From the NCBI GenBank assembly GCA_043721855.1, contig JAYSPY010000159.1, positions 1 through 5,174 on the forward strand: a DNA stretch of 5,174 nucleotides, read 5' to 3'. Source of the DNA: JACMNW01 sp043721855 (GTDB lineage: Bacteria; Pseudomonadota; Alphaproteobacteria; Rhodobacterales; Rhodobacteraceae). Position numbers and translations under genes: made by a program. The notes beneath the pieces are model-generated. The model saw nothing but the letters and a program-made list of their open reading frames with translations. It was not told the DNA's origin and ran no database searches. Every line of letters starts with the position of its first letter. Within the stretch, counting starts at the first letter, position 1. Below, one piece after another: positions 1 to 3,804 of this stretch.

Positions 1-122
1 TCTTCCACCGTCGTTTTAGCTTGGTCGTTGATCACCGCCTTGAGTGCCGCACGCTTGGCCGCGAATTGCTTCGTCAGCTTGGCGCGCTTCACTTCGCGGT
101 TCACCATGGATTTTTTTGCCAT
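1..122 (-). CDS. rpsN: 30S ribosomal protein S14, 5' part (C-terminus beyond window)
   Basis: S14 is a small-subunit head protein that binds 16S rRNA near S3, S10 and S19. The minus strand from 122 encodes 40 complete residues starting MAKKSMVNREVKRAKL, the standard opening of the roughly 101-residue S14 of proteobacteria. The visible part continues through KQFAAKRAALKAVINDQAK and runs off the left edge. The family form with this opening normally lacks the zinc-binding cysteines of the short S14 type, and none occur in the visible part. The ATG at 122-120 is preceded by a GAGGAA Shine-Dalgarno sequence within the 17-nt gap after rplE, which supports the start and suggests cotranscription. The next gene in this cluster is usually rpsH, but it lies outside the window. 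Confidence 0.97.
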   Translation of the reverse strand, partial: MAKKSMVNREVKRAKLTKQFAAKRAALKAVINDQAKTTVE

Positions 123-139
123 TGTCAGGTTCCTCGCGA

Positions 140-700
140 TCAGGACGTGAAGGGCATGTTGAATTGCTTCAACAGCGCCTTCGCTTCCGCGTCGGTCTTT
201 GCGGTGGTGCAGATGATGATGTCCATGCCGAGCACTTCGTCGACCTTGTCGAATTCGATCTCGGGGAACACAATCTGCTCTTTCAGGCCCATGGCATAGT
301 TGCCACGACCATCAAACGACGAGCCCTTCACACCGCGGAAGTCACGCACACGCGGCAAGGCGATGGTGACCAGACGGTCGAAGAATTCATACATCTTGTC
401 GCCACGCAGCGTCACCTTGCAGCCCAGCGGCATTTCTTCCCGCACGCGGAACGAGGCGACCGACTTCTTGGCATGGGTGATGACGGCCTTTTGACCGGCG
501 ATCAGGGTCAGTTCCTCAGCGGCCTTTTTCACCTTCTTGGTGTCCTTGACCGCTTCGCCAACGCCCATGTTGATGACGATCTTGTCCAACCGGGGCAGCA
601 TCATCGCGTTCTTGTAGCCGAATTCTTCCATCAGCGCCGGGCAAATCCGGGCTTTGTAGTCGGCCTTCAGACGCGGGGTATAGGTGGCTTGGTCAAGCAT
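140..700 (-). CDS. rplE: 50S ribosomal protein L5
   Basis: L5 binds 5S rRNA in the central protuberance with L18 and contacts S13 across the subunit interface. The product has 186 residues, normal for alphaproteobacteria and slightly longer than the E. coli form. Family blocks appear in order: LPRLDKIVINMGVGEA (35-50), QKAVITHAKKSVASFRVREE (70-89), GNYAMGLKEQIVFPEI (133-148) and GMDIIICTTAKTDAEA (158-173). Its ATG shares one base with the rplX stop (TGATG around 700), and a GGGGAGG Shine-Dalgarno (708-714, minus strand) lies inside the end of rplX. Translation is therefore probably coupled to rplX. Nothing looks broken. The open frame antisense to it on the plus strand is a compositional shadow. 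Confidence 0.98.
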   Translation of the reverse strand: MLDQATYTPRLKADYKARICPALMEEFGYKNAMMLPRLDKIVINMGVGEAVKDTKKVKKAAEELTLIAGQKAVITHAKKSVASFRVREEMPLGCKVTLRGDKMYEFFDRLVTIALPRVRDFRGVKGSSFDGRGNYAMGLKEQIVFPEIEFDKVDEVLGMDIIICTTAKTDAEAKALLKQFNMPFTS

Positions 701-1005
701 CAGATCGCCTCCCCGGTGGTTTTGGCAAAGCGCACTTTCTTGTCGCCCTCCATACGGAAGCCAACGCGCGTCGCCTTGCCGGTGCTGTCAATCAACGACA
801 GGTTCGACAGGTCGATCGGCATGGCCTTGGCAACGCGGCCACCTTGTGTGGTCTGGCTTTGCTTGGTGTGGCGGATCGCGATGTTCAGACCGTCAACAAC
901 CGCCTGATTGGCCTTGGGGCTCACCGAGGAGATTTCCCCGTTGCGGCCCTTGTCCTTGCCGGTCAACACGACGACCTTGTCGCCCTTTTTCAGCTTGGCA
1001 GCCAT
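700..1005 (-). CDS. rplX: 50S ribosomal protein L24
   Basis: L24 is an early 23S rRNA-binding assembly initiator located near the polypeptide exit. The 101-residue product opens with a KOW RNA-binding motif, KKGDKVVVLTGKDKGRNGEI (6-25). It continues with the family segments GLNIAIRHTK (39-48) and PIDLSNLSLID (63-73). Length matches bacterial L24. The start ATG at 1005 shares one base with the rplN stop (TAATG), and a GGAGG Shine-Dalgarno lies within the last codons of rplN, so coupling to rplN is likely. The stop TGA overlaps the rplE start by one base. Confidence 0.98.
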   Translation of the reverse strand: MAAKLKKGDKVVVLTGKDKGRNGEISSVSPKANQAVVDGLNIAIRHTKQSQTTQGGRVAKAMPIDLSNLSLIDSTGKATRVGFRMEGDKKVRFAKTTGEAI

Positions 1006-1373
1006 TACAGCACCTCCGGAGCCAAAGAGATGATCTTCATGAAGTTCTTCGCACGAAGTTCACGCACGACCGGCCCGAAGATGCGCGTGCCGACCGGTTC
1101 GCCCTGATTGTTCAGGATGACGGCGGCGTTGCGGTCAAAGCGGATCGTGGTGCCGTCTTCGCGGCGGACTTCCTTGGCGGTGCGCACGACAACGGCTTTG
1201 CGCACGTCGCCCTTTTTGACACGGCCTTTCGGAATGGCTTCCTTGACCGACACCACGATGATGTCGCCCACGGATGCATAGCGACGGTGTGAACCGCCCA
1301 GAACCTTGATGCACTGAACCCGGCGCGCGCCAGAGTTATCAGCAACATCCAGATTGGTCTGCATCTGGATCAT
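1005..1373 (-). CDS. rplN: 50S ribosomal protein L14
   Basis: L14 sits on the 50S interface next to L19 and L3, contacts 16S rRNA in an intersubunit bridge, and is the known target of the silencing factor RsfS. The 122-residue length is exactly the family norm. Visible signatures are DNSGAR (12-17), GTTIRFDRNAAVILNNQGEP (74-93) and GTRIFGPV (95-102). The chosen ATG gives the usual opening MIQMQTNLDVADNSG and has a GGGAGA Shine-Dalgarno upstream. An internal ATG at codon 4 is a less likely start. In E. coli this gene opens the spc operon. Here a 72-nt gap with a small hairpin separates it from rpsQ. Confidence 0.98.
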   Translation of the reverse strand: MIQMQTNLDVADNSGARRVQCIKVLGGSHRRYASVGDIIVVSVKEAIPKGRVKKGDVRKAVVVRTAKEVRREDGTTIRFDRNAAVILNNQGEPVGTRIFGPVVRELRAKNFMKIISLAPEVL

Positions 1374-1391
1374 TTGGTTTCTCCCGACCTT

Positions 1392-1407
1392 TGGGCATCA
1401 TTGCCCA
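1392..1407 (-). other. Stem-loop in the rpsQ-rplN intergenic gap
   Basis: A perfect 6-bp inverted repeat, TGGGCA / TGCCCA with a 4-nt loop, lies in the 72-nt gap between rpsQ and rplN, 18 nt upstream of the rplN ATG and 5' of its Shine-Dalgarno. No T-run follows it on the minus strand, so it is not a canonical Rho-independent terminator. It could be an RNA processing site, a pause site, or chance. A TACAAT element (minus strand, 1422-1417) just upstream resembles a -10 box, but no convincing -35 is found at the right spacing. Confidence 0.4.
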
Positions 1408-1445
1408 GGGTTTCGTATTGTAGAAATTCAGACAGTGGTTGCCGC

Positions 1446-1679
1446 TTACGCAGCGATAACAACCGTCCAGCGTTTGGTCTTGGAAATAGGCGCGCATTCT
1501 TCAATGCGAACCGAGTCTCCGGTCTTGTAGATATTGTTCTCGTCGTGGGCCCGGTATTTCTTAGACTTGCGGACGGTTTTTTGCAGCAACGGGTGCTTGA
1601 AGCGACGTTCAACCAGAACCGTGATGGTCTGTTCGTTCTTGTCCGAAGTCACGACACCTTGCAGAATTCTCTTGGGCAT
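1446..1679 (-). CDS. rpsQ: 30S ribosomal protein S17
   Basis: S17 is an OB-fold primary 16S rRNA-binding protein of the 30S body. The 77-residue product opens MPKRILQGVVTSDKNEQTI and carries the family motif GDSVRIEECAPISKTKRW (54-71). RRFKHPLLQKTVRKSKKYRAHD (25-46) forms the middle of the domain, with the basic RNA-contacting segment. Length is close to the usual 75-85 residues. The ATG at 1679 lies 10 nt after the rpmC stop, and TGAGGA overlapping that stop serves as the Shine-Dalgarno, so it is part of the rpmC transcript. Nothing unusual is seen. Confidence 0.97.
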   Translation of the reverse strand: MPKRILQGVVTSDKNEQTITVLVERRFKHPLLQKTVRKSKKYRAHDENNIYKTGDSVRIEECAPISKTKRWTVVIAA

Positions 1680-1689
1680 GGGGTGATCC

Positions 1690-1941
1690 TCAGTTCGCTG
1701 CAGCCGCGTCAGCGGCTTTTTGGGTCAAGACGGTCTTGATACGGGCCACATCGCGGCGCACGGCACGCATACGGGCGGTGTTTTCCAACTGGCCAGTGGC
1801 CTGCTGAAAGCGCAGATTGAACGCTTCTTTCTTCAACGCAATCAAGCTGTCACGCAGCTGATCCGGCGATTTTGCACGCAACTCGGCAGCAGGCCTTACC
1901 GGCGCCACAGGAGTTGTCTTTGCAGTGGCTTTCTTGGCCAT
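1690..1941 (-). CDS. rpmC: 50S ribosomal protein L29 with N-terminal extension
   Basis: L29 lies at the peptide exit tunnel next to L23, where nascent-chain factors dock. The conserved helical hairpin is clear: AAELRAKSPDQLRDSLIALK (18-37), then KKEAFNLRFQQATGQLENTA (37-56) and the RRDVARIKTVL block. At 83 residues it is longer than the usual 63-70. About 15 residues rich in Ala, Lys, Thr and Pro (MAKKATAKTTPVAPVRP) precede the point where family members normally start. The ATG at 1941 has an AAGGA Shine-Dalgarno (1954-1950, minus strand) at 8-nt spacing, which favours the long form. A GTG at codon 12 is a weaker alternative with no good ribosome-binding site. The gene directly abuts the accessory island, so its 5' end may have been remodelled by the insertion. 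Confidence 0.95.
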   Translation of the reverse strand: MAKKATAKTTPVAPVRPAAELRAKSPDQLRDSLIALKKEAFNLRFQQATGQLENTARMRAVRRDVARIKTVLTQKAADAAAAN

Positions 1942-1947
1942 GCGGCA

Positions 1948-1972
1948 GTTCCTTTTTCAACATCACCGGAAC
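1948..1972 (-). promoter_or_regulatory. rpmC ribosome-binding site within a possible sequestering hairpin
   Basis: On the minus strand, GTTCC (1972-1968) can pair with GGAAC (1952-1948) across a 15-nt loop. The downstream arm overlaps the AAGGA Shine-Dalgarno of rpmC (1954-1950). Pairing would partly mask the ribosome-binding site. The stem is only 5 bp and the loop is long, so stability is modest. A regulatory role is inference. Confidence 0.3.
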
Positions 1973-1974
1973 GC

Positions 1975-1990
1975 CCTTGCATCTGCAAGG
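1975..1990 (-). other. 6-bp stem-loop in the rpmC leader
   Basis: CCTTGC and GCAAGG form a perfect 6-bp inverted repeat with a 4-nt loop, 33 nt upstream of the rpmC ATG. There is no T-run after it on either strand, so it is not a simple terminator. It lies in the presumed 5' leader of the rpmC transcript and may stabilise the new 5' end or take part in control. It could also be chance in GC-rich sequence. Confidence 0.35.
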
Positions 1991-2020
1991 TCACGCTGAA
2001 CCCAGTGGATCAATGATAAA

Positions 2021-2040
2021 CCCCGATTCGGGGATGCCCC
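2021..2040 (-). promoter_or_regulatory. Overlapping, mutually exclusive G/C hairpins in the rpmC leader
   Basis: Read on the minus strand, the order is GGGG (2040-2037), CAT, CCCC (2033-2030), GAATC, GGGG (2024-2021), then TTTATCATT. The central CCCC can pair either with the upstream GGGG or, extended to CCCCG/CGGGG with an AAT loop, with the downstream GGGG. The second hairpin is followed by a short T-rich stretch and resembles a weak terminator. The first would prevent it from forming, so the layout is attenuator-like. No leader peptide or ligand domain is recognised, and the function is inference. Confidence 0.35.
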
Positions 2041-2057
2041 AAAACCGTGGATGGCTG

Positions 2058-2086
2058 CGTATAGGGGGGATGGTGGGATTGGGCAA
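2058..2086 (-). promoter_or_regulatory. Candidate promoter for rpmC and downstream ribosomal genes
   Basis: On the minus strand a TTGCCC -35-like hexamer (2086-2081) is followed, after exactly 17 bp, by TATACG (2063-2058). Each matches the sigma-70 consensus at four of six positions. Initiation would fall near 2051 and give a leader of about 110 nt before rpmC, containing the stem-loops at 2021-2040 and 1975-1990. A terminator-like hairpin follows rplP on this strand, so rpmC would need such a promoter. This is the best candidate found by eye in the island; it has not been tested. Confidence 0.4.
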
Positions 2087-2095
2087 GGGGGAAGA

Positions 2096-2123
2096 TTGGG
2101 CTTTTATTCGAGCCAAATATTCT
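2096..2123 (+). promoter_or_regulatory. Weak candidate promoter for the PIN-like gene
   Basis: TTGGGC (2096-2101) and TATTCT (2118-2123) are separated by 16 bp, about 70 nt upstream of the ATG at 2195. The -10 matches four of six consensus positions and the -35 three. It lies just outside the minus-strand rpmC promoter candidate, so the two would be divergent and close together. Low confidence. Confidence 0.22.
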
Positions 2124-2194
2124 TTCATAGCGAACAGGCAGCATTCGCCGTATCACTTACAGAAAAACGAAATTGCCATAGAAAGCTGTTCAGC

Positions 2195-2665
2195 ATGAGG
2201 AAACTAGCCATTTCAGTCGACAAGAATGCGGATTTAAAGGCGCTCAGAAAACTCGAGGTATCTGGATTGGTTGAACTTTATGCCGTAGGCATCGAGGGTT
2301 TCGAAAATACAAAAAAGCTTAAAAACAAAGAGCTGCCTGTAGCGGTGTGGGGTTCACCTTTGACCACGTGGGGCAACTCCTGCTGGGCAGGCGAAGAGTC
2401 GAAGTATCGAGCAATTGAAAGGATTGTTGGTAGGCAGAACCACGGCGATTGCCTTCATCTCGAACGGCACATAGAAAGCAAGCGGGACGTGTTTGTAACG
2501 GACGACAACGATTTTCTATCTTGCCGTGACCAGCTAGCGTCGGAGTTCAACGTAACGATTCTGACTGTTTCCGAGTTGCAACAGCGCCTTTGTGTAGCAC
2601 CCGACGGTAAAAATGCCGTGCTGTTACAACCCCTACCCCAACCGCTCCGCAATACACTTGATTAA
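2195..2665 (+). CDS. PIN-like domain protein, putative nuclease (orphan toxin-like)
   Basis: The 156-residue product reads like a single PIN-like domain. PIN domains are metal-dependent RNases, often toxins (VapC type). The N-terminus has LAISVDKNADLKALRKLE (4-21), where D9 and/or D13 could be the first metal ligand. The C-terminal half has the recognisable block D85..H88..E90..H92 followed by KRDVFVTDDNDFL (96-108), with D98, D103, D104 and D106, then FNVTILTVSELQQRL, the usual closing strand and helix. ATG 2195 is chosen because the domain begins there; the frame stays open upstream but that sequence does not look coding. The ribosome-binding site is poor. G+C is about 50%, lower than its neighbours, which suggests acquisition. 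No partner antitoxin is evident next to it. The fold is called from motif memory, and activity is unproven. Confidence 0.68.
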   Translation: MRKLAISVDKNADLKALRKLEVSGLVELYAVGIEGFENTKKLKNKELPVAVWGSPLTTWGNSCWAGEESKYRAIERIVGRQNHGDCLHLERHIESKRDVFVTDDNDFLSCRDQLASEFNVTILTVSELQQRLCVAPDGKNAVLLQPLPQPLRNTLD

Positions 2666-2699
2666 CAAATAGCCCTAAAGTGACCTGAGCTAGGAACCC

Positions 2700-2727
2700 T
2701 TGCCCATATGTCAGTATCTGCTACTAT
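2700..2727 (+). promoter_or_regulatory. Candidate parDE promoter
   Basis: TTGCCC (2700-2705) and TACTAT (2722-2727) are separated by 16 bp. Each matches the sigma-70 consensus at four of six positions. The -10 lies 21 nt before the parD ATG, giving a very short leader that carries the strong AAGGAGG ribosome-binding site (2735-2741). The -10 overlaps the direct repeats at 2714-2731, as expected for an autorepressed antitoxin promoter. Confidence 0.45.
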
Positions 2728-2731
2728 CTGC
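2714..2731 (+). promoter_or_regulatory. Direct repeat, probable ParD/ParDE operator
   Basis: TATCTGC occurs twice, at 2715-2721 and 2725-2731, with a 10-bp period, about one helical turn. The repeats cover the presumed -10 of the toxin-antitoxin promoter. Ribbon-helix-helix antitoxins typically bind closely spaced repeated half-sites at their own promoter and repress it with the toxin as corepressor. The repeat is seen directly; assigning it to ParD is inference from position and family. Confidence 0.45.
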
Positions 2732-2748
2732 CATAAGGAGGCCCCTTC

Positions 2749-2988
2749 ATGCCCAACGTCCACCTCACCAAACCCATGCAAGACTACGCCGAAGCGCAAA
2801 TCCGGTCCGGCGCTTATGCCAACCTCAGCGAGGTCGTTCGGGCCGGGATGAGGTCGATCATGGAAAAAGACGGCGCGCGGGCTTTCTTCGCATTAAAGGC
2901 GGAGCTGGAAGCTGCGGCGGAAGAAGTGGAACGCGGCGAGTACATCGAATTCGACCCGCGCGCGTTTGAGCCTGACGCGTTTCGCTGA
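2749..2988 (+). CDS. parD: ParD-family ribbon-helix-helix antitoxin
   Basis: This 79-residue protein is the antitoxin of a type II pair. It is expected to neutralise the adjacent ParE-like toxin and repress the operon. The N-terminus fits a ribbon-helix-helix DNA-binding domain: strand PNVHLT (2-7), first helix from KPMQDYAEAQIRSGAY (8-23), and the characteristic turn and second helix NLSEVVRAGMRSIMEKDG (25-42). The C-terminal part (43-79), Ala/Glu-rich and ending in an acidic-aromatic tail (EYIEFDPRAFEPDAF), is the likely toxin-binding segment. A perfect AAGGAGG Shine-Dalgarno lies 7 nt before the ATG. The stop TGA shares one base with the toxin start (TGATG), so the toxin is made by coupled translation. 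Confidence in the family is high; the gene symbol denotes family, not orthology. Confidence 0.9.
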   Translation: MPNVHLTKPMQDYAEAQIRSGAYANLSEVVRAGMRSIMEKDGARAFFALKAELEAAAEEVERGEYIEFDPRAFEPDAFR

Positions 2989-3305
2989 TGACAATTCGGC
3001 TATCTCGCAGGGCCATGACGGATATCGAGGATATCCGCGCTTATACGCTGGAACGGTGGGCCGCTGAGCAGTGGCGACATTACTTCGCGGGTCTGTCCAC
3101 TGTCATGAACCGCATTGCCGAAGACCCCAACTGCGGCCGTCCGCGCGACCTGATGCTACATGGGATGCGGTCAACGCCCTATGAAAAGCACATCATTTTC
3201 TTTCTGCCGGTCCAAATTGGCTTGAGGCGTGCAGCCATCCTGCGGATCGTGCATCAGCGGCGCAACCTTGCCGCGCTGACCTATTACGAAGATATAGACG
3301 GATAG
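2988..3305 (+). CDS. parE: ParE/RelE-superfamily toxin
   Basis: This 105-residue basic protein is the toxin partner of the upstream antitoxin. Characterised ParE toxins poison DNA gyrase, while RelE relatives cleave mRNA; the sequence looks closer to ParE. Visible family features are the N-terminal helical hairpin with MTDIEDIRAYTLERWAAEQW (10-29), the GRPRDL turn (50-55), GMRSTPYEKHIIFF (59-72) and the last strand ILRIVHQRRNL (84-94). Length is typical. It has no ribosome-binding site of its own; the start overlaps the parD stop by one base, which makes synthesis depend on antitoxin translation. It runs convergently towards rplP, with about 70 nt between the stop codons and no good plus-strand terminator. 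The reading frame is intact, so the toxin is probably functional. Confidence 0.88.
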   Translation: MTIRLSRRAMTDIEDIRAYTLERWAAEQWRHYFAGLSTVMNRIAEDPNCGRPRDLMLHGMRSTPYEKHIIFFLPVQIGLRRAAILRIVHQRRNLAALTYYEDIDG

Positions 3306-3312
3306 CCCCCCC

Positions 3313-3342
3313 AAAAAAGCCCCCACCGTTTCCAGCAGGGGC
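3313..3342 (-). terminator. Rho-independent terminator after rplP
   Basis: On the minus strand, GCCCC (3342-3338) pairs with GGGGC (3323-3319). The stem extends through U·G, G·U, C-G, U·G and G-C pairs to a GAAA tetraloop (3332-3329), a 10-bp stem, followed immediately by six T (3318-3313). The wobble pairs work only in the minus-strand RNA; on the plus strand they become A/C mismatches and no T-run follows. It should end transcription from the rpsS-rplP side before the toxin gene. Confidence 0.72.
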
Positions 3343-3356
3343 CAATCTCATACGTC

Positions 3357-3370
3357 GGGGCTTGCGCCCC
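3357..3370 (-). other. GCAA-tetraloop hairpin just after rplP
   Basis: GGGGC and GCCCC form a 5-bp GC stem closed by a GCAA loop in the minus-strand RNA, 7 nt downstream of the rplP stop and 14 nt before the terminator hairpin. It has no T-run. It may protect the rplP mRNA 3' end or assist termination as a tandem structure. Confidence 0.5.
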
Positions 3371-3376
3371 AACCAT

Positions 3377-3790
3377 TCACCAATCTTCGCGGATAACCAC
3401 GCGCGTTGTGACCGGCAGCTTCATGGCGCCCAGACGCAGCGCTTCACGGGCGATCACTTCGGCGACGCCGTCGATCTCGAACATGATGCGGCCGGGCTTC
3501 ACTTTGGATGCCCAGTAATCGGTGGAGCCTTTGCCTTTACCCATCCGCACTTCAACGGGCTTGGACGAGACTGGAACATCCGGGAAAATCCGGATCCAGA
3601 CACGGCCCTGGCGTTTCATGTGGCGGGTGATCGCGCGGCGGGCCGCTTCGATCTGGCGCGCGGTTACCCGCTCTGGTTCAGTTGCCTTCAGGCCGAATGT
3701 GCCGAAGTTCAGGGTCGATCCGCCCTTGGCTTCGCCGTGGATACGGCCTTTGAACTGCTTGCGGAACTTGGTCCGTTTGGGTTGCAACAT
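3377..3790 (-). CDS. rplP: 50S ribosomal protein L16
   Basis: L16 is a late-assembling 50S protein that helps organise the tRNA acceptor and peptidyl-transferase region. The product has 137 residues, the family norm. It opens MLQPKRTKFRKQFKGR and contains the signature PDVPVSSKPVEVRMGKGKG (70-88), followed by DYWASKVKPGRIMFEIDGV (91-109) and a terminal AREALRLGAMKLP segment. The arginine in VRMGKGKG (R82) corresponds to the residue hydroxylated in E. coli L16. Its ATG lies 14 nt after the rpsC stop with an AAGGGAG Shine-Dalgarno overlapping that stop. rpmC normally follows, but here an accessory island and terminator-like hairpins come next. Confidence 0.98.
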   Translation of the reverse strand: MLQPKRTKFRKQFKGRIHGEAKGGSTLNFGTFGLKATEPERVTARQIEAARRAITRHMKRQGRVWIRIFPDVPVSSKPVEVRMGKGKGSTDYWASKVKPGRIMFEIDGVAEVIAREALRLGAMKLPVTTRVVIREDW

Positions 3791-3804
3791 CTGTTAATGC
3801 TCCC

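Larger units (their letters stand above)
1942..3376. other. Accessory island inserted between rplP and rpmC
   Basis: About 1.4 kb separates rplP from rpmC, two genes normally adjacent and cotranscribed in S10 clusters. It contains a PIN-like gene and a parDE-type toxin-antitoxin pair, all on the strand opposite to the ribosomal genes. The PIN-like gene has about 50% G+C by hand count over 2221-2640, while sampled blocks of the flanking ribosomal genes give 57-67% and parDE about 59%. This points to acquired material, perhaps from more than one source. No transposase, integrase, tRNA, terminal inverted repeats or clear target-site duplication is visible, so the insertion mechanism is unknown. 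Confidence 0.75.

Noticed and set aside
44..907. Long plus-strand open frame (287 codons) across rplE and rplX
   Set aside because: It is antisense to two unmistakable ribosomal proteins; the frame stays open because of codon bias on the real strand, and its product shows no family features.
2051..2194. Upstream extension of the PIN-like gene from an ATG at 2051
   Set aside because: The 48 extra residues are G/S/R-rich and do not look like part of the domain, and they overlap the minus-strand promoter candidate; ATG 2195 fits the domain start better.
1872..2198. Plus-strand frame ending in an ATGA overlap with the PIN-like gene, as a possible missing antitoxin
   Set aside because: It begins inside rpmC antisense, has no antitoxin motif or ribosome-binding site, and the overlap may be chance.
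2021..3370. Similar GGGG..CCCC palindromes near both ends of the island as flanking repeats or a transposon signature
   Set aside because: Sequences between and around the G/C runs differ (GGGGATGCCCC against GGGGCTTGCGCCCC), no transposase is present, and both have better explanations as hairpins of minus-strand transcripts.
3306..3370. Hairpins after parE as a plus-strand terminator
   Set aside because: On the plus strand the main stem has A/C mismatches and neither hairpin is followed by a T-run.
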